Made by a program: the position numbers and the translations under genes
Shown here: positions 33,841 through 42,901 of the stretch, piece by piece
How the letters are laid out: every line of letters begins with the position of its first letter
How positions within the stretch are numbered: position 1 is the first letter of the stretch
NCBI GenBank assembly: GCA_023229135.1
Contig: JALNZT010000012.1
Span: 1 to 64,000 of the forward strand
Source: Bacteroidales bacterium
GTDB lineage: Bacteria > Bacteroidota > Bacteroidia > Bacteroidales > F082
Direction of reading: 5' to 3'
Length of the DNA: 64,000 nucleotides
The notes under the pieces: generated by a model
The model's input: only the letters and a program-made list of their open reading frames with translations
The model's database searches: none
What the model was told of the DNA's origin: nothing

Positions 33841-36618
33841 ATGAATAACTGCCGGCGTAAGCTGCTGATGTTGCTGGTTGCCCTGCTAAATATCACGCAA
33901 CTGCTGCATGCCGGAAGTCTGCCAAAAGCTAACGTTTATGCTGGCATTTTCGTATATCCCGATACCTTGAACACCGCTGATACCTTGAAAAAGACCGTGA
34001 TATCCGATACGCTTTTCATAGCCGACAGCCTTGCTTTGCCAATTGCTGACAGCCTTCAGCGAAAAATAGTTCTGCCGGATATGACTGTAAATGACAGCAT
34101 AGCACGACCCGACAGCCTTAAAGTAAAGCCTTCCGCAAAAAAAACCAGCCTTGATTATAAGCTGGAACGTACCGCTAAAGATTCAATCATACAAGATCTT
34201 AAAAACCGGAAAGTATATTTATTTGGTGATGCCGTGGTTATTTATGGCGATATAAAACTTGAGGCAGCTTATATTGAAGTGGATTTTGGCCGTAATGAGG
34301 TGTTTGCCAAAGGTATGCCCGATTCAACCGGAAAAATCGTGGGTACTCCAATCTTCACTGAAAGTGGCCAAACTTTCGAGGCAAAATCAATGACCTATAA
34401 TTTCAATACTAAAAAAGGACTCATCAACACGGTTTTTACAGAAGACGGTCAGGGTTTTATCCATGGTAAGTTAGTGAAAAAAATGGCGGATGATAACATC
34501 AATATTCAATCGGGATCCTATACCACCTGTAACAATAAAGAACACCCGCATTTTGAGTTTAAGTTCAGGAAATCCAAAGTAATTCCGGAAAATAAAATTG
34601 TTACCGGTCCGGCTTATCTGGCCATCGAAGGTGTGCCAACACCTATTGCTGTGCCTTTTGGACTGTTTCCCAATAATTCGGGTCAACGTTCCGGTATCCG
34701 AATTCCCAGCTATGGCGAGTCGCGTAACCGGGGATTTTACTTTGAAAATGGTGGTTATTATTGGGCCATCAATGATTATATGGATTTAGACATCCTCGGC
34801 GACATTTATACCAGAGGAAGCTGGGCCGTGAAGCCAACGCTGCGCTATACCAAGCGCTACAAGTATAGCGGTAATTTTAATACTAGTTATGCCATCAATA
34901 TCACCGGCTCTGAAGGTGCTGCTGATTATGCCAAAAGTCGGGATTTCCGGGTCCGATGGACGCATCGCCAGGATGCCAAAGCACGGCCTGCCGGACGTTT
35001 TAGTGCCGATGTGTTTATCGTGAGCTCCAACTTTAATACTTTTAATCCTGTTACGACTGAGAATTACCTCAGCAACGAGTTTAAATCCAGCATTGCATAC
35101 CAAACCAACTGGGACAACAAATACTTTTTGACGCTGAATGCCAGTCACCGCCAAAACACCAAAACGAAAGTGGTAGATGTTACGCTTCCCGAACTCACTT
35201 TTTCGGTAAACCGCCTCTATCCCTTGAAAAAGAAAAACAGTACGGGCCGGCCTAAGTGGTATGAAGACCTGAATGTGAACTACAACATGAATGCACGAAA
35301 CAGTATCAGCCTACCTGATAGTTTGCTTTTTAAACCCAATTCATTATCGAAAATGCAGAATGGGATACAGCATAATTTGCCCGTGAACTTACCACTTAAA
35401 GTATTGAAATACTTTACGTTAACCAACTCAGTGAAGATTACCGATCGCATGTATTTCGATTCAAAAAGAAAGAGTTGGTCAAACGACACCTTATTTAACG
35501 GTAACGACACTATCGTCGGTTATGTAAAAACGGATACTATCCAGGGATTTAATAATGTACTTGATTTCAGCCTTTCTACTTCACTATCAACCAAACTCTA
35601 CGGACAGCTCAACTTTCGAAAAGGGCCTATCCGCGCCATTCGTCATGTGCTTACACCAAATGTTGGATTTAGTTACACGCCTAATTTTGGTGATCCTTAC
35701 TGGGGATATTACGACAGCTATTTCGACGGAAAGGGAGAAGAGCAACAGTACAGCAGGTTCGATGGCGCCATATATGGGTCTCCGCCAAAGGATAAATCAG
35801 GCAATCTAAATTTTAGCCTGAGCAATAACCTGGAAATAAAAGTGCCTTCAAAAAAAGATACTATCAGCGGATTGAAAAAAGTTATTTTAATCGAAAATTT
35901 AACTATTTCAGGAAGTTATGACTTGGCGCGAGACTCGCTTAACCTTTCGTATATCACACTAAGCGGACGTACCATGCTGTTTAAAAAACTGAATATTCAA
36001 TATTCGAGCAGTTGGGATCCTTACGTGCTTGATGCTGCCGGAAAACAGATTAATCGCTTTGAATGGACTGAAAATAAAAGGCTGCTGCGCAAATCAAAAT
36101 CCAGCTGGAGTTTTGGTCTTAATTACAATCTTCGTCAGTCGGATTTTGCTAAGAAAAAAGACACAAAAGAGCCACCTGCCGAAGAAAGCCAGCTACGTGA
36201 TTCGCGCTTTGGATCTGAAGAAGAGCTGGCGCAAATCAATGCTAATCCTGATGATTATGTGGATTGGTCGGTTCCTTGGTCGCTGGCCCTCAACTATACC
36301 CTGCGCTATGACAACAACATCAGCTACCTCAATTTTGTTAAAAATGACGAACGCAGGATTGTGCAAACGCTCAACGTTTCAGGTGAAGTAAACGTAACGC
36401 CCAAATGGAAATTCACCTTCCGCACCGGCTGGGACTTTGAAGCCAACGACCTTTCTTACACCTCCGTGAATATTTATCGCGACCTGCACTGCTGGGAAAT
36501 GCGTTTTAGTTGGATACCCCTTGGCGCACGCCAAAGCTGGAACTTTAGCATCAACGTAAAAGCCTCGGTGCTGCAAGACCTCAAACTGAATAAGAAGAAA
36601 GACTTTAGGGATATTTAG
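33841..36618 (+). CDS. LptD-like LPS assembly outer-membrane protein
   Basis: The 925-residue protein is the large outer-membrane barrel that inserts LPS into the outer leaflet. The start at the ATG 33841 gives a signal peptide (KLLMLLVALLNITQLLHA); an upstream in-frame TTG at 33784 gives no sensible leader. A Ser/Asp-rich linker (TLNTADTLKKTVISDTLF) is followed by an OstA/LptA-like beta-jellyroll (about residues 120-260: VYLFGDAVVIYGDIKLEAAY and KSMTYNFNTKKGLINTVFTE). The long barrel follows, with PIAVPFGLFPNNSGQRSGIRIP, a hallmark of Bacteroidota LptD-like proteins. It is divergent from the amidase. Confidence 0.88.
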   Translation: MNNCRRKLLMLLVALLNITQLLHAGSLPKANVYAGIFVYPDTLNTADTLKKTVISDTLFIADSLALPIADSLQRKIVLPDMTVNDSIARPDSLKVKPSAKKTSLDYKLERTAKDSIIQDLKNRKVYLFGDAVVIYGDIKLEAAYIEVDFGRNEVFAKGMPDSTGKIVGTPIFTESGQTFEAKSMTYNFNTKKGLINTVFTEDGQGFIHGKLVKKMADDNINIQSGSYTTCNNKEHPHFEFKFRKSKVIPENKIVTGPAYLAIEGVPTPIAVPFGLFPNNSGQRSGIRIPSYGESRNRGFYFENGGYYWAINDYMDLDILGDIYTRGSWAVKPTLRYTKRYKYSGNFNTSYAINITGSEGAADYAKSRDFRVRWTHRQDAKARPAGRFSADVFIVSSNFNTFNPVTTENYLSNEFKSSIAYQTNWDNKYFLTLNASHRQNTKTKVVDVTLPELTFSVNRLYPLKKKNSTGRPKWYEDLNVNYNMNARNSISLPDSLLFKPNSLSKMQNGIQHNLPVNLPLKVLKYFTLTNSVKITDRMYFDSKRKSWSNDTLFNGNDTIVGYVKTDTIQGFNNVLDFSLSTSLSTKLYGQLNFRKGPIRAIRHVLTPNVGFSYTPNFGDPYWGYYDSYFDGKGEEQQYSRFDGAIYGSPPKDKSGNLNFSLSNNLEIKVPSKKDTISGLKKVILIENLTISGSYDLARDSLNLSYITLSGRTMLFKKLNIQYSSSWDPYVLDAAGKQINRFEWTENKRLLRKSKSSWSFGLNYNLRQSDFAKKKDTKEPPAEESQLRDSRFGSEEELAQINANPDDYVDWSVPWSLALNYTLRYDNNISYLNFVKNDERRIVQTLNVSGEVNVTPKWKFTFRTGWDFEANDLSYTSVNIYRDLHCWEMRFSWIPLGARQSWNFSINVKASVLQDLKLNKKKDFRDI

Positions 36619-37033
36619 GCCTTGCAAGAAATGCCTAACAACAATTGAACGAAAAGCTGTTGAATCCCGTTCCGCGTAGGCCCGTACATACGAGACTTGA
36701 AGCATCTGCTACTTACGAAACTGTCAGCCCAGCTGTTTATTGATCCAACACCTATTGAAGAAATCTTAAACGCAATGCTTGATATTGCGAAAGGAAAAGG
36801 AAATCGGGTAAAAGATTCTACCGAACTTTTCGAGCAGCTTGGTATTTGATGTTTCAGTTAGTTTATACCAAATAAGTTCAGGAAAGACATAAAACTGATA
36901 TAATGTCGAGGTCTTCAAATCCTCACATCAATACATCCTCAAATCCTCAAATCTTCAAATCTTCAAATCCTCAAACCCTCAAATCCTCAAATCTTCAAAC
37001 CCTCAAATCCTCAAATCCTCAAATCCTCAAATC
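36619..37033. repeat. Repeat-rich intergenic region with a CTCAAATC array and a possible gene remnant
   Basis: Three things are seen. Around 36668-36730 is a diverged copy of the hairpin repeat found at 38943-39190 (shared ...GCATCTGCTACTTACGAAAC then TCAGCCC). From 36664 to 36849 an open frame without a proper start encodes a plausible C-terminus. From about 36905 to 37034 the DNA is an array of the 8-mer CTCAAATC and variants, running up to the stop codon of the SLC13 permease. Confidence 0.65.
36664..36849 (+). pseudogene. Possible 3' gene remnant
   Basis: The frame is open from just after a TGA at 36661 to TGA at 36847. The downstream part (LFIDPTPIEEILNAMLDIAK, then KGNRVKDSTELFEQLGI) has the amphipathic, charged look of a real protein end. 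The upstream part is repeat sequence and there is no ATG. It may be the tail of a gene whose 5' part was replaced by the hairpin repeat. I cannot name the family. Confidence 0.35.
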
Positions 37034-38824
37034 CTAGTACAGACTTATATCATACTGATAAACCAGTCCCAGCACGGTAACAATCATATAAATTATGGTT
37101 AGCGGAAGGCCAATCTTGAAGAAATCTTTGAAGTTATAACCTCCAGGGCCATAAACCATCAGGTTTGTTTGGTAGCCAACAGGCGTTAGGAAGCTTGCTG
37201 CTCCAGCAAAGGCTACTGTTAGAATAAACGGTTTTGGATTGATACTCAGCTCCAGCGCCATGCTCACTGCGATAGGAAAAACAATAGCTACGGCTGCCTT
37301 ATTGGTGATAAAAGAGCCCATAAAATTGGTGATAGCAAATATACCTACCAAAATACCCACAATACCAAACGGCCTAAAAATTCCAAAGGCAAAATCAGCA
37401 AACACGGCAGCCACACCAGATTTTATCATGGCTGTGCCGAGTGCCAGCGAGAGCGCGATAATTAGCAGCAAGTTGAAGTCGATGCTTTTGGCGATATCTT
37501 TTGGCGATACCATATTGATGAGTGTAACAAGCAGCACCAAGGCCAGCACTGCCGTAAATAGTTTTACGAAGCCCAAAGCTGCTGTAATAATGGCGATTAG
37601 CGTTCCACCAATAAGCACAAATTGTTTATAGAAAGGCTGTTTTTTTAGCTCTCTGATTTTACTGATGATATAAAAATCGTGCGAGTCGATAGCGTGTTGG
37701 GTAAAATCCTGTCCGGCAACCAACAGCAGGGCATCACCGGCAGCCAGCTTCACGTCGCCCAACTTACCCGAAATATGTTCGCCATTGCGATGTATGGCGA
37801 TAATGGCGGCATCAAACTTCGCCCTAAAATTTGCCTCACGCGCTGTTTTAGATATCAGCGTAGAATTGTAGCTCACCACCACCTCAATCACATTGGTGAG
37901 TGCTTTTTTGGCGTACATGCCAAGCTGCGCCAGTTGGAGGCCACTGCGCGATGCAACCATTTCGGTGATAACCTCTGTTTCGCCTGCAAATAGCAGAATA
38001 TCTTCTTTCTGAAGCAGGGTAGAAGGCGTTATTGGCCGGATGGACTGCCCTTTGCGCAAAATTTCCATCAGGTAGAGGCCTTTCATTGTCAGCAGCCCAG
38101 ATTCTTCAGCTGTTTTGCCTTCATAGTCGTTGCTATTTACGATACGCACTTCGGCAATATATTCGCGATTTTGATTTTCCATGGCCTCAATGGCATGTTT
38201 TCTGTCGGGCAACAGGCGATGGCCAACAAGCATCATATAAACAAAACCCAAGATAATCATCGAGAATCCGACTAAGGTAAAATCGAAAATTTCCAGCGGC
38301 TCAAGTCCCTCAACCATAAACTGATCTGTTACCATACCTGCAACCACCAAGTTGGTTGAAGTGCCTATAAGTGTGGCACTTCCGCCCAGGATAGCTGCAT
38401 AAGACAGTGGAATCAGCAGTTTGGAAGGAGCGATATTGTGTTTTTTGCTCCAGCTACTCACGTATGGCATCATAATAGCCACCAGCGGCGTATTATTGAG
38501 AAAGGCCGAAAATCCGGCAACTACCAGCATCATACGGGCCAAAAAGCTGCGATAGGAGCGGGAACCCGCAAAAGTGCGCTCAAATAGCCGGTCGAGCACC
38601 CCACTTTTTCTTATGATGTCGCCCAGTAGCAGCATCATCACTACCACAGCGATTTGCTCGTTGGCAAAGCCTGCCAGGATTTCCGCCGGTGTAATGATGC
38701 GAAACATTCCCAGGATAGCAATGCCGATCATAAAGGTAAATCCGGGACCTATCTTGTTGAAATAGAGCGAGACCACCAAAAATAGGAGAACGGCAATTAC
38801 GATATATCCTTCCAGACCGAACAT
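37034..38824 (-). CDS. SLC13 family permease with two TrkA-C (RCK_C) domains
   Basis: The 596-residue membrane protein has an N-terminal block of about five to six helices (YIVIAVLLFLVVSLYFNKIGP and FSAFLNNTPLVAIMMPYVSSW, with the SNT-like motif FLNNTPLVAI). Two cytoplasmic TrkA-C domains (about residues 215-370: VRIVNSNDYEGKTAEESGLL and DILLFAGETEVITEMV) are followed by the second helix block with NFMGSFITNKAAVAIVFPIAV. This is the divalent anion:Na+ symporter layout, used for sulfate or dicarboxylates. Substrate is not predictable by eye. Its stop codon is formed at the end of a CTCAAATC repeat array. Confidence 0.9.
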   Translation of the reverse strand: MFGLEGYIVIAVLLFLVVSLYFNKIGPGFTFMIGIAILGMFRIITPAEILAGFANEQIAVVVMMLLLGDIIRKSGVLDRLFERTFAGSRSYRSFLARMMLVVAGFSAFLNNTPLVAIMMPYVSSWSKKHNIAPSKLLIPLSYAAILGGSATLIGTSTNLVVAGMVTDQFMVEGLEPLEIFDFTLVGFSMIILGFVYMMLVGHRLLPDRKHAIEAMENQNREYIAEVRIVNSNDYEGKTAEESGLLTMKGLYLMEILRKGQSIRPITPSTLLQKEDILLFAGETEVITEMVASRSGLQLAQLGMYAKKALTNVIEVVVSYNSTLISKTAREANFRAKFDAAIIAIHRNGEHISGKLGDVKLAAGDALLLVAGQDFTQHAIDSHDFYIISKIRELKKQPFYKQFVLIGGTLIAIITAALGFVKLFTAVLALVLLVTLINMVSPKDIAKSIDFNLLLIIALSLALGTAMIKSGVAAVFADFAFGIFRPFGIVGILVGIFAITNFMGSFITNKAAVAIVFPIAVSMALELSINPKPFILTVAFAGAASFLTPVGYQTNLMVYGPGGYNFKDFFKIGLPLTIIYMIVTVLGLVYQYDISLY

Positions 38825-38942
38825 AGTAAAAAATATCCGCTAATTTACGGAAACAGATGAAACATACTGCCTTGGTTCAGAATTAATTTTTTGAAGCTGA
38901 TGAGGTTTTACTGTTTGTATGGTGATGGTAGGTTGTTTTGCC

Positions 38943-39190
38943 CGTTCCGCGGAGCATCCGCTCCGTGGAATTATCCTGCAGCATCCGCTACTCACGAAAC
39001 CGTCAGCCCCGTTCCGCGGTGCATCCGCTCCGTGGAATTATCCTGTAGCATCCGCTACTTACGAAACACTCAGCCCATCTCTCTCGTAAAGTCGCACGGT
39101 CGTGCGACTCACTTCAAGCCCACGCAAACATATCCGTTCCGTGGAGCTATCCAGCTGCATCCGCTGCATACGAAACCGTCAGCCCATCCC
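38943..39190. repeat. Three tandem hairpin repeats with conserved ATCC loops
   Basis: Units start near 38943, 39009 and 39134. In the first two, CCGCGGAGC-ATCC-GCTCCGTGG (or a GGTGC variant) forms a hairpin of nine pairs, followed by a smaller one, AGC-ATCC-GCT or GTAGC-ATCC-GCTAC, then ACGAAAC and TCAGCCC. The third unit has AGCT-ATCC-AGCT and GC-ATCC-GC. Between units two and three is the palindrome GTCGCACGGTCGTGCGAC (39091-39108). Stems differ between copies while the ATCC loop stays fixed. Confidence 0.7.
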
Positions 39191-39432
39191 CAAACTCTCG
39201 TTCCCGCTCTACTCGGCTCGATCACCTTTAGTGCTACAACCACAAAATTAAAGGTATGCTGGTAATTGCTTAAATTCTCGAATCTTGACCCCACTCCGAA
39301 AAACAGCATTTCGTCACTAAGACACAAAATCGGAAAGATAAAAAAATTAAATGCCTGACCTTCACATCTTTGAGATCCATAGTTCCTCGCGTATTAGTGG
39401 CCTTCTTTATCTTTTAACTTACCAGAGCGGAC

Positions 39433-39476
39433 TCAATCTTTGAATTTTTGAATCTTCGAATCTTCAAATCCCTCCC
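39433..39476. repeat. TTTGAATC-type short repeat, second location
   Basis: Units TTTGAATT, TTTGAATC, TTCGAATC and TTCAAATC follow one another, ending in GAATCTTCAAATCCCTC. That same 17-base ending occurs at the right end of the array at the window start. Confidence 0.65.
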
Positions 39477-39545
39477 CCGCAACCGTTTGCAATTTTTCCT
39501 TCCCCACAAAGTTTTAAACTGTGCGATTGTCACTGCCCTTTTGCT

Positions 39546-39553
39546 TAATTTTG
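39546..39553 (+). promoter_or_regulatory. -7 box near the start of the GT-C-like gene
   Basis: TAATTTTG matches TAnnTTTG ten bases before the ATG at 39563, which would leave a very short leader. The alternative GTG start at 39521 lies upstream of the box. Confidence 0.35.
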
Positions 39554-39562
39554 TCAGCTACT

Positions 39563-41587
39563 ATGCTACAAAGCCGTGCGAATTTTTGGAAAGAGTACTT
39601 ATTTCCTGCCGCAATATTGTTGTTGATGGCAATCTTGTTTTTTCGTGCAATTCAAAACGACTTTCCTGCTCACGTTCATGCCTGGACGCAAAGCGACCGC
39701 TATGCCTTGGCTATCGGCTTTTTAGAAAATAATTTCGACTTTTTTCATCCCGCCACGCTCAATCTACAGCCTAAGTTTGAAGCTACAACACCACTTCAAC
39801 ATCCGCAGGGCATAACCAGTGTTGATTTTCCGATTGTAGAATACCTCGCCGCCACCTTGATGTGGCTTAATGGCAGCCCGTCGCCCTTTATCTTTCGCAC
39901 GCTAATGCTGCTGATTGGACTTGTGGGTTTATTCAGCTTTTTTCGGTTTTTGCGGCTGGCCAACATGGCTTATCCGATTGCCGTTTTAATGCTGATTCTG
40001 GCTTTTGCTGCACCGGTTTTCAGCTATTACCTCAACGGCTTTATCCCAAGTACGACAGCAGTTTCGCTGGTTTTTGCTGCATTGTGGCAGCTGCTTCGTT
40101 ACCTGCGTAACAGAGGTCGAAAACACTTTTTTATCAGCCTTGGATTGTTCACTTTGGCAGCGCTGGTTCGCAAGCCTTTTGTGATGGCGCTGTTGGCAGT
40201 AATGCTAAGCAGCATCTGGTTTCGCTGGCAGCAAAAAGAAAAGCTTCGCGTAGAATTGTTGAGCTATTTAATTGCCTTAGTGCTTATTGGGAGTTATCAT
40301 ACTTACAATAAATACCTCAGCTTCTATTATGGATCGTTGTTTATCGGAGAATTGATGCCTGCTGCTTCGCTGGCCGACGCTCGAAGTCTGATTGCACAAA
40401 CCTGGAGCAACTGGAAGCTGGATTATTTCAGCCTGCCACAATGGATCGTGCTGGCTGTCGGAATGCTGCTTTTACCCGTTTTATTTGCAAAAGTCAAAGC
40501 AACCTGGTTTAGCCAATTGCTGCTGATCGCGCTGCTTTGGCTGCTTGCATCGCTGACTTATCTGTTGGCAATGGCTAAACAGTTTCCGGCACACGACTAC
40601 TATTTCCTGGACAGCTTTTTTGTGCCTTTATTGCTGCTTTCGGTCTTGGGCTTTTCTAAAATTAAGATAGAAAAGAGCTGGCAAAATTGGTCTGCTGTGT
40701 TTGTAACTATCGTGCTTGGCTTGTGGATGCTGCATAGTACCCATCAAAATCAGCGGCAACGCTATGCTTTTAAAAGCTGGGACCGGACAGAAATTTCACG
40801 TCTTAACTTTGAGGGCGGCGACAAATTATTGGAAGCCGCCGGGCTTGCGTCCAATGCGAAAATTCTGGTGCTGGATGCCTATACCACCAATGTGCCGCTG
40901 ATTTTGCTTGCGCGAAAAGGCTATACGGTAATCAATACCAGCGCCGAAAATCTGAAGAAAGCAATACTTTTAGAGGTGGACTGGGTAATGATTCAAAACC
41001 GTTTTTTGGCCAGCGATGTGCTGCGAAACTTTCCCGAACTGGCGAGCCAATTAATTCCTGTAGCCAATAATAGTAAAATTGGATTGTATAAAAAACAAGT
41101 CACTCATAAAGCACTTTCTTTTGAAGAATTATGCCTGATGCCACAACAGCATTTGCTTTTTTCGAAAGACCAGGACAACTTTAAAAGTTTGATTACCAAA
41201 GACTCCCTGACTGCTTGTCTTTCAACAAATCAAGAATATGTGATATTGGTTGACAGCCTTTTCGTTCAAAATCCTGGAGTCGGACTTGCTTTGGCATTCG
41301 GTGCGCAGCTAAAGGCTGAAACAATAAATCCCGGCCTCTCGGTGGTGCTGGATATTTCAGACGATCAGGGCTATCATTTTTATGACAGCTTTTCGTTGCA
41401 GGCTTTTTTTGCTTCCGGCCTGGCCGAAAGTGCCTCTGTACACCTGATGTTAAATATACCTGCAATATCACTTGAAAATAAAAGAATCAAGTCTTACCTT
41501 TGGAATCCTGCGAAGCAGTATCTTTACTTTAACGGTTTGAAAGTTAGTTTAATAGAATATAATAATTTTACACCCCTAAATAACTGA
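39563..41587 (+). CDS. Multi-helix membrane protein, GT-C glycosyltransferase-like
   Basis: The 674-residue protein has an N-terminal anchor (YLFPAAILLLMAILFFRAI) and a first periplasmic loop with HAWTQSDRYALA. About nine to ten further helices span residues 80-400, and a soluble C-terminal domain of about 270 residues follows. This is the topology of GT-C transferases (PMT/ArnT-like) that use polyprenyl-phosphate sugars. No diagnostic DE/DD motif is certain, so function is inferred from topology. A GTG at 39521 is the other possible start; the ATG at 39563 gives a compact N-terminus. pgk follows five bases after the stop. Confidence 0.65.
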   Translation: MLQSRANFWKEYLFPAAILLLMAILFFRAIQNDFPAHVHAWTQSDRYALAIGFLENNFDFFHPATLNLQPKFEATTPLQHPQGITSVDFPIVEYLAATLMWLNGSPSPFIFRTLMLLIGLVGLFSFFRFLRLANMAYPIAVLMLILAFAAPVFSYYLNGFIPSTTAVSLVFAALWQLLRYLRNRGRKHFFISLGLFTLAALVRKPFVMALLAVMLSSIWFRWQQKEKLRVELLSYLIALVLIGSYHTYNKYLSFYYGSLFIGELMPAASLADARSLIAQTWSNWKLDYFSLPQWIVLAVGMLLLPVLFAKVKATWFSQLLLIALLWLLASLTYLLAMAKQFPAHDYYFLDSFFVPLLLLSVLGFSKIKIEKSWQNWSAVFVTIVLGLWMLHSTHQNQRQRYAFKSWDRTEISRLNFEGGDKLLEAAGLASNAKILVLDAYTTNVPLILLARKGYTVINTSAENLKKAILLEVDWVMIQNRFLASDVLRNFPELASQLIPVANNSKIGLYKKQVTHKALSFEELCLMPQQHLLFSKDQDNFKSLITKDSLTACLSTNQEYVILVDSLFVQNPGVGLALAFGAQLKAETINPGLSVVLDISDDQGYHFYDSFSLQAFFASGLAESASVHLMLNIPAISLENKRIKSYLWNPAKQYLYFNGLKVSLIEYNNFTPLNN

Positions 41588-41591
41588 TAGC

Positions 41592-42788
41592 ATGAAGAAA
41601 AATATTGATCAATTTAACTTAAAAGGCAAAAAAGTGTTGGTACGCGTCGATTTTAACGTACCCCTGAATGATAAATTTGAGGTTACGGACGACACACGAA
41701 TCAGGGCTGCAATGCCTACCGTTGAGAAAATCCTGGCAGCAGGAGGTGCTGTGATTTTGATGTCGCATCTGGGTCGCCCAAAAGATGGACCTGAAGATCG
41801 TTTCTCGCTCAGACATCTACTTCCTGTTTTGGAAAAGAAACTGGGTCAAAAACCGCTGTTCGCCAACGATTGTGTTGGCTCTGAGGCAGTTGAAAAAGCT
41901 GCTACCCTAAAGCCCGGACAAGTGTTGCTGCTCGAAAACCTCCGTTTTCACAAAGAAGAAACCAAAGGTGACGAAGTCTTCGCCAAGAGGTTAGCGCTGC
42001 TTGCCGATGTTTATGTGAACGATGCTTTCGGAACTGCACACCGCGCTCATGCTTCAACGGCCATCATCGTAAGGTTTTTCCCCGGAGCCAGCCTCTTTGG
42101 CTACCTGATGCAGGATGAAGTATCGAACCTTGAAAAGCTAACAAAAAACCCTGAACGTCCTTTCACTGCTGTGCTTGGAGGTGCTAAGGTTTCGGGTAAG
42201 ATAGAAATCATCAACACGCTGATTGATAAGGTTGACAACCTGGTAATTGGAGGTGGAATGATGTTTACGTTTATCAAAGCTATGGGTGGAAAAGTAGGTA
42301 GCTCACTGGTGGAAGAAGATCTTATTGAAACAGCCGGAAAAGCCATTGAAAAGGCCAAAACCAAAGGTGTAAAACTCCTTATTCCGGTAGATACCGTTGC
42401 AGCTGATGCCTTTAAAAATGATGCACAACAAAAAACCTGCGCTGCCGGCGAGATTCCTGACGGCTGGATGGGACTGGATATCGGCCCCAAAACGATTGCC
42501 GAATTTACAGAAATAATTCTCTCTTCAAAAACCATCCTTTGGAATGGTCCCATGGGTGTATTTGAGTTCGCCAACTTTGCCAACGGAACCAGCACTATTG
42601 CGCATGCCATTGCTAAAGCTACCGCTTCTGGAACCTACTCACTGGTGGGTGGCGGCGATTCTGTTGCGGCTATAAACAAGTACGACCTGGCCGACAAGGT
42701 GAGCTATGTCTCTACAGGCGGCGGCGCTATGCTCGAATATATTGAAGGCAAAGAACTACCCGGCGTGAAAGCTATTTTAGAAGCATAG
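41592..42788 (+). CDS. pgk: Phosphoglycerate kinase
   Basis: A 398-residue glycolytic enzyme that makes ATP from 1,3-bisphosphoglycerate. The blocks are KVLVRVDFNVPLND, the substrate-binding LMSHLGRPKDG, LLLENLRFHKEE, NDAFGTAHRAHASTA, AVLGGAKVSGKIEII, NLVIGGGMMFTF, ILWNGPMGVFEF and the C-terminal VGGGDSVAAINKY with STGGGAMLEYIEGKELPG. Length is normal. A strong terminator follows at 42816. Confidence 0.98.
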   Translation: MKKNIDQFNLKGKKVLVRVDFNVPLNDKFEVTDDTRIRAAMPTVEKILAAGGAVILMSHLGRPKDGPEDRFSLRHLLPVLEKKLGQKPLFANDCVGSEAVEKAATLKPGQVLLLENLRFHKEETKGDEVFAKRLALLADVYVNDAFGTAHRAHASTAIIVRFFPGASLFGYLMQDEVSNLEKLTKNPERPFTAVLGGAKVSGKIEIINTLIDKVDNLVIGGGMMFTFIKAMGGKVGSSLVEEDLIETAGKAIEKAKTKGVKLLIPVDTVAADAFKNDAQQKTCAAGEIPDGWMGLDIGPKTIAEFTEIILSSKTILWNGPMGVFEFANFANGTSTIAHAIAKATASGTYSLVGGGDSVAAINKYDLADKVSYVSTGGGAMLEYIEGKELPGVKAILEA

Positions 42789-42815
42789 TTTTTGATGCTT
42801 AAGTACTTTATAATG

Positions 42816-42864
42816 CAGCAATTAGCAGGCAATAGGCTTTAATACCTGCTGATTGCTGTTTTTT
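42816..42864 (+). terminator. Intrinsic terminator after pgk
   Basis: CAGCAATTAGCAGG (42816-42829) pairs with CCTGCTGATTGCTG (42845-42858) over 14 positions with one G-T wobble, and six T follow. Confidence 0.88.
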
Positions 42865-42901
42865 CAATTTACGCATTTAACACCCGAAACCACTATAACT
42901 T

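Larger units (their letters stand above)
38825..39520. other. Intergenic region of about 700 bases, mostly repeats
   Basis: This stretch holds three tandem hairpin repeats (38943-39190), a perfect GTCGCACG/CGTGCGAC palindrome inside them, and TTTGAATC-type repeats at about 39433-39470. An ORF-like open frame across the repeats is low-complexity and not a gene. No other feature was seen. Confidence 0.65.

Noticed and set aside
38891..39265. Open frame of 124 codons over the hairpin repeats
   Set aside because: Composition follows the repeats, there is no family resemblance, and the three repeat units are visible within it. It is an artefact of repeat sequence.
39430..39480. A tRNA-like T-arm string (TTCGAATC)
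   Set aside because: It is part of the TTTGAATC repeat array, with no acceptor stem or anticodon arm around it.
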